DNA of 64,000 nt, taken from contig NC_092879.1 of the NCBI RefSeq assembly GCF_028372415.1, forward strand, positions 97,097,067 through 97,161,066, given 5' to 3'. A program made the translations under genes and the position numbers. This document shows positions 34,340 through 44,420 of this stretch, one piece after another; the first letter of the stretch is position 1; each line of letters opens with the position of its first letter. Source of the DNA: Notamacropus eugenii. Its lineage: Eukaryota; Chordata; Mammalia; Diprotodontia; Macropodidae. Under the pieces are notes generated by a model. The model saw only the letters and a list, made by a program, of their open reading frames with translations. It was not told the origin of the DNA and made no database searches.

Positions 34340-35344
34340 CTACAAGTCATTCACCAATTGATAAATGGTCAAAGGATATGAACAAACAGTTTTCAGAGGA
34401 AGAAGTTAAAGATTTCCATAGTCATATGAAAAAATGCTCTAAATTACTACTGATTAGAGAGATGCAAATCAAAACAACTCTGAGGTACCACATCACACCT
34501 ATCAAATTGGCTAACATGACAAAACAGGAAGATGATAAATGTTGGAGAAGATGTGGGAGAGTTGGAATACTAATTCATTGTTGGTGGAGCTGTGAGCTGA
34601 TCCAACAATTCTGGAGAGCAATTTGGAATTATGCCCAAAGGGCTACAAAAATACGTGTACCCTTTAACCCAGCAATAGAGCTTCTAGGACTGTATACCCA
34701 AGAGATCATAAAAATGGGAAAGGGTCCCACATGTACAAAAATATTTATAGCAGCACTTTTTGTGGTGGCCAAAAACTGGAAATCAAGGGGATGCCCATCA
34801 ATTGGGGAGTGGCTGAATAAATTATGGGATATGAATATAATGGAATACTATTGTGCTATGAGAAATGATGAACAGGAAGACTTCAGAGAGGCCTGGAAAG
34901 ACTTATATGAACTGATGCTGAGTGAAAGGAGCAGAACCAGGAGAACTTTGTATACAACAATGACCACAGTGTGCAAGAGTTTCTTCTGGTAGATTTGGAA
35001 CTTCATTGCAATGCAAGGACTTAAAAAAAATTTCCAATGGTCTTTTAAAGCAAAATGCCTTCCACATCCAGAGAAAGAGCTATGGAATTAAATTGCAGGA
35101 TGTAGCAGATCATTTTTTGTGTGTGTGTTACATTTTGGTTTGTTATATGATTTCTCCCATTCATTTTAATTCTTCTACACAGCATGACTATAGTGAAAGT
35201 GTATTTAATAGGAATGTATTGTAGAACCTATATAAAATTGTATGCCATCTTGGGGAGGGAGGGAGGGGGGAGGGAAGGAAAAAATCTAAGTTATATGGTA
35301 GTGATTGTAGAGCACTGAAAATAAATAAAATTAATTTAAAAAAA
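34340..35344 (+). mobile_element. 5'-truncated L1 inserted in the RTE LINE
   Basis: About 1.0 kb of L1 3' end: the ORF2 C-terminus, then a 3' UTR with a G-rich polypurine tract ('gggagggagggggg', near 35255-35275), AATAAA-type motifs and an A-rich tail ending at 35344. A perfect 14-bp target-site duplication flanks it, the classic outcome of L1 target-primed insertion. Low decay of the ORF suggests it is younger than the L1 copies at 7.6-17.5 kb. Confidence 0.9.
34362..34992 (+). pseudogene. L1 ORF2 C-terminal region, open but truncated
   Basis: About 210 codons without a stop: 'FHSHMKKCSKLLLIREMQIK', 'TTLRYHITPIKLA', then the cysteine region 'HCWWSCELIQQFW', 'PFNPAIELLGLY', 'IFIAALFVVAKNW', 'MEYYCAMRNDEQ' and 'LMLSERSRTRR'. 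All have clear counterparts in the L1 ORF2 C-terminus. One in-frame stop follows the truncated start (near 34359). It lacks endonuclease and RT and cannot act alone. Confidence 0.9.
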
Positions 35345-35358
35345 AAGATCAACTACTG
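35345..35358 (+). repeat. right target-site duplication of the inserted L1
   Basis: Exact second copy of AAGATCAACTACTG. The RTE reading frame continues from here. Confidence 0.9.
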
Positions 35359-36365
35359 TACTGATGGCAAGTTCTTCAGTTTGAAAAAGTTACAAGCCAA
35401 GACCAAAGAGGAGGGAGTGTTGGTGCATGATTTTCTGTTTGCAGATGATTGTGCACTCAATGCAGCCTCTGAAGCTGAGATGCAACAAAGTATGGATCAA
35501 TTCTCTGCTGCCTGTGCTCATTTTGGCCTAATAATTAACACCAAGAAAACACAGGTCCTCCATCAGCCACCACCACACCATCCATAGGTGGAACCATTGG
35601 TTATAACAAATGGAGAAGTTTTGAATGCTGTGGATAAGTTCATTTACCTTGGTAGTGTACTTTGTAGGGATTTACACATTGACAATGAGGTTGATGCACG
35701 CATTGCCAGAGCTAACTCAGTGTTTGGGAGGCTCCAAAGAAAAGTTTGGGAGAGAAGAGGTATTAGACTGACTACCAAACTGAAGGTCTACAGAGCTGTT
35801 GTGCTGACCTCATTGTTATATGCTTGTGAAACATGGACAGTCTACCAGTGCCATGCCAGGAAACTGAATCGTTTCCATTTGAACTGTCTTAGGAAGATTC
35901 TGAGGATCACCTGGCAGGATAAGCTACCAGACACTGAAGTCCTTGCTAGAGCTGAACTGCCAAGTATTCAAACTATGCTTCAGAGAGTGCAACTCGGATG
36001 GGCTGGCCACATTGTTTGAACGCAAAATGTACTTTTGCCAAAAAGACTATTTTATGGAGAACTTGCATGGGGCAGGAGATCACATGGTGGCCAGAAGAAA
36101 CGATACAAGGACACTCTCAAGGTCTCTCTCAAGAACTTTGGATTTGACTGTGCAAAATGGGAGACACTGGCGCGGGAACGCTCAGCATGGTGTACCCACA
36201 TCAGAAAAGGTGCTGTGCTCTTTGAGTAAAGCAGAATTGAGACAGCACAAAGTAAACACAGGTTGCACAAATTTGGGATATCCACCCCAAATATTCACAC
36301 AGACTATCTGTGCCCAACCTGTGGTAGAGCATTCCGAGCTCGTATTGGTCTGATCAGCCACAGTT
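35359..36365 (+). pseudogene. RTE ORF, RT C-terminal part and zinc finger, broken
   Basis: It begins after the L1 insertion. The RT motif C is 'HDFLFADDCALNAASEAEMQ' (FADD catalytic pair intact, near 35430), followed by 'LIINTKKTQV', 'VDKFIYLGSVL', 'LKVYRAVVLTSLLYACETW' and 'LNCLRKILRITWQDKLPD'. A stop lies at 35585-35587 and there is a frame change near 36015. The frame then reads 'RLFYGELAWGRRSHGGQKKR' and ends in a C2H2-like motif, 'CPTCGRAFRARIGLISHSWTH' class (near 36310-36373), with both Cys and both His present. Confidence 0.85.
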
Positions 36366-36436
36366 GGACACACTGAAATTTCACTTTATCGTGGTGATGT
36401 CATTTTGGTCCTCCTCAAGGATGAAGTACAACAACC

Positions 36437-36447
36437 ACTATGTGCCA
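36437..36447 (+). repeat. right target-site duplication of the RTE LINE
   Basis: Exact second copy of ACTATGTGCCA, directly after the RTE 3' end. Confidence 0.7.
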
Positions 36448-36489
36448 GGCACTGTGCTAAATACTTTACAAATATGTTCTCATTTGATC

Positions 36490-36581
36490 TTCTTTGAAGG
36501 CAGGAACTGTCTTTTCCCTCCAGAGCTTAGAGCAGCATCTGACACATAATGAGTACTTAATAAATGTTTGTTGAATGACTG
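36490..36581 (+). mobile_element. short L2 3'-tail insertion in the SINE
   Basis: 'ttgaaggcaggaactgtctt' followed by 'gagtacttaataaatgtttg' is an L2 terminus. It interrupts the antisense SINE between 'ctcatttgatc' and 'acaacaaccctgggag', which are contiguous in the SINE family. Confidence 0.75.
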
Positions 36582-36775
36582 AACAACAACCCTGGGAGAT
36601 ACATGCTGTTATTTTTCCCATCTTACAGTTGAGGAAATTGAGACAGAGGTTCAGTGACTTGCCCAGAGTTACCAGTCAGGAAGTGTCTGAGACTGGATTT
36701 GAACTCAGGTCTTCCTGACTCCCAGCCCAGAACTCTATCCAATGGGCTATCTAGCTGCCCTGAGAGAAAATTTGG

Positions 36776-37414
36776 GGAAGTAGAATCAACAACTTTCCAA
36801 CTGAGTAAATTAGGGTGGTAAGGGAAGAAGTAGAGTCTGGGAAGGTTCTCAGTTTATAAAATGGTGTGGCTAAGGGGGTGGTGGTACCCTCACTAGAAGT
36901 GGGGGAGTTTGGAGGAGGGAAGCTAATGGAGGGGAAGGCTGAGTCATTATTATCAGCCCCTGGCAAACAGAGAGATCTGAACCTTTGGTCTTTCAAATTC
37001 CAAAGAAACAGGCTATTTGTCCAGCCTAATCTTGTGCCCTCTGGGATGGCAGCTCATTTTTCTGGGCCAATTATATGCCCTCTGGGATGGTGGCTGAGTC
37101 ATATATGGCCGAAGAAAGTTTCTAAACCATTATGCCAAAGATGACCTCCAGTTATGGGGGTAAGGCTCTCTGAGCTCATTGATCCAGGGTGAGGGGGACT
37201 CCAATCTAAATCAGAAGATGTGTCTCATGAAGACATCAGGTGCCTCTTTCTGGACAGCAATCACAAGTCCATGTGAAACTAGGGGCCCAGGAAGCTACAG
37301 AAACAGTGGGCAGCCCAGGGACTTGCATCCTGGACCAGGGCAGGCTGGCTCACAGGAAGCACTGGGGAAATAAAATGGAGAGTCCTGAGACTGTCCCCTA
37401 CCATCTCAGGTTCA
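36776..37414. other. low-repeat DNA with a short imperfect duplication
   Basis: The motif 'tgccctctgggatgg' occurs at 37035 and 37076 (period 41 bp) with related flanks ('agctcat', 'ggctgagt'). No gene or known repeat recognised. Confidence 0.5.
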
Positions 37415-37575
37415 CTAGGCTTCAGAAGCTTGACCTGACTTCAGGCAGGAAGGCCTGGGTTCAAACCCTAAGCACTTCAATACCCCTGTGACTTTGGGCA
37501 AGTCATGCCAACTCTGAAAAATGAGGATAATAAGACCTCCCAAAGGTCTTACTAACGTTGAAGCTCTATCTGTGT
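37415..37575 (+). mobile_element. MIR-type SINE
   Basis: 'aaggcctgggttcaaaccct', 'tgactttgggcaagtcatgc' and 'ctgaaaaatgaggataataa'. Confidence 0.75.
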
Positions 37576-37694
37576 ATAATTTAGGACTCAGCAGGAGGCT
37601 GGATCACAGGCGTTGTTCTTGTCAACCCTGGATTCCCACACATGGCACAAAGAGAGTTAAGTGAAACTGTGTGGGACCATCCTTCATCCATGCA

Positions 37695-39090
37695 GCAGTC
37701 ATGGGCATCAGTCATACAGAGCTGGGAGGACCCTTAAAGGTCTGTAGATAAGGAGACTGAGGCCCAAAGAGGGAAGAGAGGAGACTGGGAAGAGCAATGG
37801 GGTTGGATTCCCAGGACTTGGATTCAGATCCTGCCTCTAGATTTCCCTGCCTTGGGCAAAGCACTTCATCTCTCTAGTGATGTCCTCCCCTGCAGCCCTG
37901 GAGGTCTCCGAAGGCTCAGATCCTCTGCTCTGATGATCCTAGGACCTCCAGGTAGAGCAGGCAGGCACCTCTGGCTTCCACACTGTACCAAACTGCCTTA
38001 TGTTGGCACTCAATCCAGCTCTTTGCACCATAGCTTTGCACAAGGCTGACTTTCTGGGATGCTCTGTTCAGTCTTGTGCTCTAGCACTAGTGTCCGACTT
38101 CAGTTAGACTGAACAGAGGTGCCAGGAGTCAGGGTGGGACTTCACCATACGCAGTGGAGAAAGCCCTGGACCTGGGAATGGCCAAGAGATTGGCATTTCA
38201 GTGTAGCCTCTGCCCCATACTTAAATCCTGGCCCAGCCCAATATCTACAGGCCTAAGTAACATCTGAGCCCTCTCTGGACTCAGAATGGCTGAAGTTGAG
38301 TTTGCTCCCCTCTGCCCATACTCACTTGGGAAACCAATCATTTCCTGTTTGAATGGTTTTCTGTACCCAGCTTTGGTAAGGCATATAGATTTAGGGTTTC
38401 AGTTCAAACTCAGCCACTTACTAGCTGTGTGATCCTCTCTGAGCCTTAGTTTCCTCCTTTGTAAAATGGGGATAATAAGACTTGTACTTCCCAAGACGTA
38501 AGCCTGTGGAGTCATGTAGCACAGTGGAAAGAATACTGGATTGGGGAATCAGGAAGGCTTGGGTTCAAATCCCTGCCTCTACCATTTAGGATCAGAGATT
38601 TAGTGCCAGCAGGCACTAGAGGTCCTCTGATACAAATAAAGAGACTAAGGCTCAGAGAGGTTAAGAAAATTTCCCAAGGTCACACAAAGAAGTAGCAGCA
38701 TTTGAACCCGGAGCCCTTTGGAATTCTTAGAATCGGATCCCTTCATTTATTACACCTGGTATTATCTCAGTGCTTCTTAAAGTGATGACCTTCACTTTCC
38801 TGGGCCTCAGTTATTTCCTCTGTAAAATGAAAAACATGATCATGTCTGAGATCCTTTCCATCTCTGGAGCCATAGACTTAAAGAACATATGATTGTCTCT
38901 ACCAACATGGCCAGAGTTGTATCAGGTGATCTTTGAGGGCTTTCCCAACTCTCCATCTCTGATCCCATGAAACCTGGGTTCAAATCCTGCCTGTTATCTA
39001 TTCTCTGTATGATCTTGGGCAAGGCATTTCCCTTCTCTTGGCCTCAGTTTCCTCTTCTGTCAAATGGGTGTGATGATCCCTTCTGACTCC
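37695..39090. mobile_element. cluster of MIR-type SINE fragments
   Basis: Several diverged copies: 37695-37760 (-), 37780-37935 (+), 38385-38510 (+), 38512-38600 (+), 38600-38735 (-), 38775-38865 (+) and 38955-39090 (+). They show 'gtgtgatcctctctgagcct', 'gaaactgaggcc', 'atgatcttgggcaaggcatt' and similar cores. They end abruptly at the CpG-rich block. 37936-38384 holds nothing recognised. Confidence 0.65.
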
Positions 39091-39099
39091 ACATCGAAA

Positions 39100-39560
39100 G
39101 ACTTTCTTCGACATTATTGTCGAGACAGCGGCTTGGGCTTCAGACCGCAGAGGGCCTGGAGTTGAGGGGGAGGGGAGAGAAGGGGGGGCGCGGCAGGGGG
39201 CCCCCGGCCGGCGGACGTGGTAGGAGGCGGGAGGAGCCTGCGTCAATGACCCTCAGGAGGTGGGCGGACTCTTCCCTCTTAGCTGAAGGAGCAGCCTGCC
39301 CCCCCACCCTCCCGTGGTCAGTGGCGGAGCGCAGCCCAGCTCGGCCCGGAGAACTTGGCCTCCGAGCTCCCAGAGCCCAGACGGACCCCAGACGGACCCC
39401 CAGGCAGGCCGACCCCAGGCGGCAGTCCGAGGCTGGCAAGTGCCTTCGCTTTGAAGGCGTCCCTCCAATCGCGGAGCCTGTCTGCCTTCAGGGTAAGAGG
39501 GAACTAAGCTGTCTGAGGCTAAGGAGCTGAAAGCGTCCCAGGACAGCCGTCCCCCCCCCC
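39100..39560 (+). promoter_or_regulatory. CpG-rich island, probable LHFPL1 promoter
   Basis: By hand count about 27 CpG dinucleotides lie in 39121-39480, while flanking kilobases have almost none. GC-box-like sites occur ('gtgggcggac' near 39258, 'ggaggcgggagg' near 39224), as does a CRE/AP1-like 'tgcgtcaatgac' (near 39239). No TATA box. It is free of recognised repeats although MIR copies abut its left edge. It lies about 7 kb upstream of, and in line with, the LHFPL1 coding exon. Direction is inferred from the splice donor at its right end. Confidence 0.65.
39250..39492 (+). other. LHFPL1: candidate non-coding first exon
   Basis: A consensus donor lies at 39493 ('ttcagg|gtaagagg', cut after 39492) within the CpG island. 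Joined to the acceptor at 46262 it would give a 5' UTR exon followed by the exon with the start codon. The 5' edge is arbitrary because the start site cannot be seen. Short ORFs here are on both strands and are expected from GC-rich sequence. Confidence 0.45.
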
Positions 39561-39573
39561 CCCCCCCCCCCCC
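39551..39573. repeat. poly(C) run of 23
   Basis: 23 uninterrupted C at the downstream edge of the CpG island. i-motif potential on this strand and G-quadruplex potential on the other. The length is probably unstable or uncertain. Confidence 0.9.
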
Positions 39574-39864
39574 GCCCAGGGGCCAAGGTCAAGGGCTCCT
39601 CTCCTCTCCTCCTACCCCCTCTCCTGCACCCGAAGCATGCCCTCCATGCCTCCCACCTGGAGGCTCATCGGGCTCCCTGCTGGCCCCTGCCCAGACCCTG
39701 CCCTGGCCCGGGCTCAGGCTCCTTTTCCCTTCCACTCTCTCCTTGCCCTGTGACTCCGTTGGAAAAAGAAGTCCGAGGGTAAACTCTTTGCCGGGTCTCT
39801 CGTGCAAAAGAGGGAAGGGAGAGAGATGGGAGGGAGGGGGCGTGGTGAGGGGATGAGGGACAAG

Positions 39865-39995
39865 GAGATTCTAAGATGAGAGACAGAGAGCTGGAAGGGA
39901 CCTTAGACGCTTTCTAGCTCAAACTTCTCATTTGGCAGACAACGAAACTGAGACCCAGAAAGGGAGTCCTCGCTCCCTTTGACTCCAAATCCAGC
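39865..39995 (-). mobile_element. MIR-type SINE fragment
   Basis: 'gagctggaagggaccttaga', 'cagacaacgaaactgagacc' and 'gactccaaatccagccctga' are antisense. Confidence 0.65.
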
Positions 39996-40662
39996 CCTGA
40001 AAATCTGAAGGGTGAAGGCACCTATTTAGTGGCGATCTGCTTTGGTTTTTCAGGACGCTATGTGGGGGCTCCACTCAGGTGGTGCTGCCAGGCCCCCGGA
40101 AAGAGGGGGGGCAGCCCACTCCACTTCTGAACAGCTCTAGAGGTGGGAAAATTTGCCCCACCCTAACCCTGCCTACCACCCATCTGCTTTTGATGTTCTC
40201 TCATTGGCTCCAGCGTCTGGTCCCAATCTTCCTTCTACCAGAGAGGGCAGGGGCAGGGGCAAGAACTGTCTGACTTTTACCTTTTCCACATCTTCCCACC
40301 TCAAACCACTCCCCCCCAACCCAGCTCCTAGAAGAGAGCAAGATAATTCAATTGAGCCAGGGAAGCATTTGGAAGGAGGGGGGAACTCGAATGGGAAGGA
40401 GACTTGGAAACTGGGTGCAGGGAGGGAGTTGCACCCCTCTGGGTCTGTAGGGAAGTGGCCTTGTCATTGGTACAGATGAAATGCAAATAGACTAGGCATT
40501 TGGTGGTGGTGGGATTGGTGTGTCCAGGAGGCCCCAGGTGTGTGGTGCCCAGGGGCAGAGGGCTGAGGTACCAGGGAAGGAGCTTGGGTAGTTGGTGTGC
40601 AGGCCCCTTTTGACCACCCGGGTTGTTGTGAGACTCAAGAAGAAAATCATTTTATCAGAGCC

Positions 40663-40690
40663 GGGGGGGGGGGGGGGGGGGAGGGGGGGG
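40663..40690 (+). repeat. poly(G) run of 19 then G-rich
   Basis: G at 40663-40681, one A, then eight G. It is the mirror composition of the poly(C) run 1.1 kb upstream. Confidence 0.9.
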
Positions 40691-40799
40691 CACTGAGTCC
40701 AAGTCCTAGTTCCAGTTTTCATTCGCTGCATGGCCCGGGCTGATCTCTTTCCTTCTCTGAGCCTCAGCTGGTAAAATGGCGGAGACTGGGCTACCATAG

Positions 40800-41020
40800 A
40801 AAAATAGCTGGCATCTCTGTAGAGGGTGTTTTCTATATATTTTGTCATTTGAGCCTCACCACAACTCTATGAGATTGGTGCTAATATTATCCCCATTTTC
40901 CAGATGGAAAACTGAGTCTCAGAGAGGTGAGATGACTTGCCTGGGGTCACTGTGGGAGCAAGTATTAGAGGTGAGATTTGAATCTCCCTACTTCCAGGTC
41001 CACAGGCAATGCTGTACAAA
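40800..41020 (-). mobile_element. MIR-type SINE
   Basis: 'attatccccattttccagat', 'agatgacttgcctggggtca' and 'gaatctccctacttccaggt' give a near full antisense MIR. Confidence 0.8.
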
Positions 41021-42054
41021 GCCTCTCTAGTTCCATAGCAAAGACTGCTTCTTCTCAGATGAACACACCACTTTGGCATGGTATTAATCCCTTTCAAACC
41101 TGGGCCATTTCTTGGGCCAAGAAGAACTTTCTTTAGCTCTATCTAAACTCCCAGATTCATGTTTCACTACGTGTACCCATGCAAGAGTCAGGAGCTTAGA
41201 CTTGGGTGAGGTACCTCCCCAACCTTGGAAGATTGGAGGACTCAGGCTTTCACATGAGGGCAATCTTCCTGTGTGGGCTCAGCCTTCTCAATCTCAAGGT
41301 CACTTCCATGGTGTGGGATGAGGCTTCGCAGGGAGCCAGCCTACTCCGAGATAATATCTTCCTTCCCCCAGGAGTCTTTTAATATGGGACAGTCCGCACT
41401 GGGCATCAGTAAAAGTACATGACTTCAGGCTGCTCACAAAGTTGCCACATTCAAGTCTGGGAAGGTGGGATGGTGAAATGGAGACAACTCAGTACGAGGA
41501 GTTAGGAGACATGGATTCTAACAATAGCTAACATTTAGATGGGACCTACTATGCGCCAGGCTCTCTGCTGAGCACTTTATGAATGTTATCTCATCTGGTC
41601 CTCCCAAGAACAAGGGGAGGTGGCACCAGAAAGGAAGAGCCAGCCTTGACCCGATTGTAGGCTGTTATTCCTCTCCTTGTCTTATCCTAGGAAGTGACCG
41701 AGAAGTAAGTTTCCTTTCTCAGATGGGTACACTGAGGCCTGGCTTAGCCAATTTGCACTGTCAGGAGTAGAGGCCTCTTCTCCCTTCTCGTCCTCCAGCT
41801 ATGTGCTGTTCTGGATGTAGACAGCCATGCCTGTCTTCTCTGCAAAGCTGTCTGGGAGGGATTTCCAAGGCACTACTCTTTCCTGTTTTTCTCCAGAGGA
41901 CTTCCTAGCTCTGCCCACCAAATATCCAAGATGCCACTGGCATATGCCCTTTAGAAGCAGATAACTTTCATGGAGATCTCTCCCCTTGAGAGCTCTCTCC
42001 AGCCAATCAATCTCCTCCTGCCTCTTCATCACATTGTGGAGACTTGGACATCAC
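41021..42054. other. mostly unrecognised; MIR remnant
   Basis: An antisense MIR end lies at about 41515-41600 ('ctactatgcgccaggctctc', 'gttatctcatctggtcctcc'). The rest, including the minus ORF 41799-42032, has no recognised motif. Confidence 0.4.
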
Positions 42055-42235
42055 CTGGAAACTAGGTGGCACAACATGCTATTGAGGAAAGAACCCTGAG
42101 TTCAATTTCCAGTTATGCCACCTGCTAATTGTGTGACCTTGAAGCAGTCATTTCATTTCTTTGAGTCTCAGTTTCCTTCCCTATAAAACGAGGGGGTTGG
42201 TCCCTTTCAGCTCTTGATCTAAGATCCTATAACCA
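42055..42235 (+). mobile_element. MIR-type SINE
   Basis: 'gagttcaatttccagttatg', 'tgtgaccttgaagcagtcat' and 'ctcagtttccttccctataa' in order. Confidence 0.8.
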
Positions 42236-42774
42236 ATGTGGCAAAGTTATGACTCCTTGGCTCCCACCCAGACCTTCCCCTTCATCTCACATCCCCATTT
42301 CTATGGTGTAACTACAAATCATCTCCACTGTAGCCTCCTCTTCCCTCTTCCACCCCTCTTGCTCCTCCTTGGATCACTGCCCCTGCAGTCCAGAGTTATG
42401 GAATCTCTTGAGGGCTTCCCTGCCTGAGCCCAGGTTCCCAGCCCTAAGCCTGGTGTCCCCTACCACAGCTGGCTCTCTCCCTTTTGTCTGTCTCCCCTGT
42501 TCCAGCAATGGTGAAAGGTCACCAATGGTGGATAGTATCTTTGATGGGACTGTGGTTGGCATGGAAAAAGGGCAGCCCAGTGACCATCCACTCAGGACTG
42601 GTGGAACAAATGAAGCTGCCTACAGAATTGGGGGATGTGGCCCCAGCCGGGGATTTGCAGAGGGTCAGAACTGGGCAGGCACTCCCTCATTTAACAAAAA
42701 GGAAAACTGAGACCAGGAGAGAGAAAGTGACTTAGCCAGATTCCCACAGCTAGTACATGACAGGACCACACAGC
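42236..42774. other. no recognised gene
   Basis: A CT-rich stretch precedes a diverged antisense SINE fragment near 42690-42760. ORFs on both strands overlap and lack motifs. Confidence 0.4.
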
Positions 42775-44420
42775 AGCAGACATTATGAAGTACTTACTCT
42801 GTGCAAGGCCCTGGAGAAACCAAAGCTAAAAAAGGCCCTGCCTCTTCTCAAACAGTTTATATTCTACTGGAGGCTCCAATACTCTTTGTTGTACTGGACA
42901 AAAAATGCAAAGTAGTCCCAAGTTATTACAAGAAGGAGGGGGTACTAATTGGGGTGGGGGAGGCCTTGTGTACAAGCTAGAAGAAGCAATGTAAGATGGT
43001 GGTTTTTCTGAAAAGGATCTGGGGCTTTGAATGGACTACAAGCTCTGTGAGACAACAGTGAGATTGGGAAGCCTCCATTCCCTGACTTCTTAAATCATTT
43101 GATCTTGGACTGTATTAAAGAGTGTCCAGGAATAAGGAGGTGATGTCTCATTCTGTCTTCCACCCTGGTCAGTCCACTCTTCAACATGGTGATCAATTCT
43201 GGGCACCACAGTTTAGGAAGGACATAAAGAGTGCACTGAAGGGGGCAAACAGGATGGGGAAAGGTTCTGAGTCTATGCTCTGTGATTGGTTGAAGGATTG
43301 GGCAGGTCACGTGAGTTGTGGGAGTAGAGGAAAGGAGGGTTGTGCCAGAGACAGACTTTGGCTGGATAGCAGGACAGCTTCCTAACAGTGTGTGCTGTCC
43401 CAAGTGGTCTGGGCTGCATCAGAAGGTATGGACAGAGTCCTCTGGTCAGACAGCAGACAATCTCTAGCAGAGGATATTGTGGACAGGACTGTTGTTTCAG
43501 TGTGGTGGATCAACCTAGATGGCAGCTGATTTCTACCCCTGAGATTCTGGAATTTCAGCATAGAGCATGCAAGAGCCTGTGTTAGGGTCCGGCAACACAA
43601 AAGCCAAAAAAGAAAAAAACACAAAGCGTGTGCCCTCCCTGAACACAGTGCCTATAAGGTGACCAGGGAAGGGAGGAAACATTCATACATGGGGGAATCA
43701 GGAAGGTTTCACAGAGGAGGTAGCATGGTGAGCTAGGTCTTGAAGGAAGCTAAGAATTCTGCTAGGCTGAAGAGAGGAGGGAGGGCATCCTCCTGTGCAG
43801 AGACAGAGCCAGGAGCCAGAATGCTGGGCTCAGCTAACAGCAGAGATGCTAGTTTAGGTACAAACTGCAGAGCCCAGATTGGGGAGTCCTTCAGTGCCAA
43901 CCTCAGGCATTTGGACATAAAGGTAACTGGGAGCCATGGAGGCATTTTCTGCAGGGTTAGATCTGTGTCTTAGAAAAAGGTTGTTGGCAGCTGTGATGGA
44001 GAATGCCTTGGAGAAGGAAGTCTGGAGGCAGAGACCATTTCCAATAATCCAGGCCAGAGGGGGCAGAGGCCCGCGCAAGGATGGGGTCTGAGGGAGTGGA
44101 GAGAACAGGACTGACCATAAGGTGAGGCATGGAAAGGCAAAAGTCACAGGCCCTGGCACCTGATTGGTGATGGCGTTTGAGGAAGAGGGAAGGAGAAATG
44201 AGTTGATGCCCCCCTCAGCAGAAACCAGCAGGGAAATGGGGGTGGCAGGGGCAGATGATGGATGTTGGGGGATATGTGGAGTTTGATCTACTTACGAGCT
44301 ATGGGGTGTCTGATGTGGGACTGGAGACTCTAGAAACACACAGAGACCAGCTGTTGGTCCTTTCTGATAAGCACCCAAAGAGAAGGGATGAGCATTAGTT
44401 GTAGTGAGAGAGGCCATGGA
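42775..44420 (-). mobile_element. L2-type LINE, antisense, interrupted by CR1/L3
   Basis: Left part 42775-43010 ('cattatgaagtacttactct', 'agtttatattctactggagg'). Right part 43640-44420 ('gctaggtcttgaaggaagct', 'gtaactgggagccatggagg', 'ccaataatccaggccagagg'). The order matches antisense L2. The right edge is approximate. Confidence 0.7.
43085..43560 (+). mobile_element. CR1/L3-type LINE 3' fragment
   Basis: 'tggtgatcaattctgggcac', 'cacagtttaggaaggacata' and 'agacagactttggctggata', then 'acagtgtgtgctgtcccaag'. These follow the CR1/L3 'gttcaattctgggcac..ggaaggaca..aacttcctaac..agctgtcc' order. Confidence 0.7.

Larger units (their letters stand above)
31384..36436 (+). mobile_element. RTE-type non-LTR retrotransposon, near full length
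   Basis: A single-ORF LINE with an APE-type endonuclease, a reverse transcriptase and a C-terminal zinc-finger-like motif. It has a short 3' UTR ending in 'ggatgaagtacaacaacc' with no long poly(A), as RTE-type elements do. Without the L1 inserted in it, the element is about 4.0 kb. It is bounded by an 11-bp duplication. The ORF is broken by frameshifts and stops, so it is inactive. Clade assignment (RTE or RTE-X, versus another APE-type LINE) rests on motif recall and on the shared ends with tRNA/RTE SINEs. Confidence 0.8.
31349..36775 (-). mobile_element. MIR/THER SINE split by an RTE LINE and an L2 tail
   Basis: The left piece (31349-31383, 'gcatttgctgagcacctact') and right pieces (36437-36489 and 36582-36775, 'gtgctaaatactttacaaat', 'cttacagttgaggaaattga', 'gatttgaactcaggtcttcc') form one antisense SINE once the insertions are removed. 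It is the oldest layer of a three-level nest. Confidence 0.75.

Noticed and set aside
39117..39530. ORFs of 137 (+) and 99 (-) codons in the CpG island
   Set aside because: GC-rich sequence lacks stop codons by composition. Reading on both strands and the internal splice donor argue for a non-coding exon.
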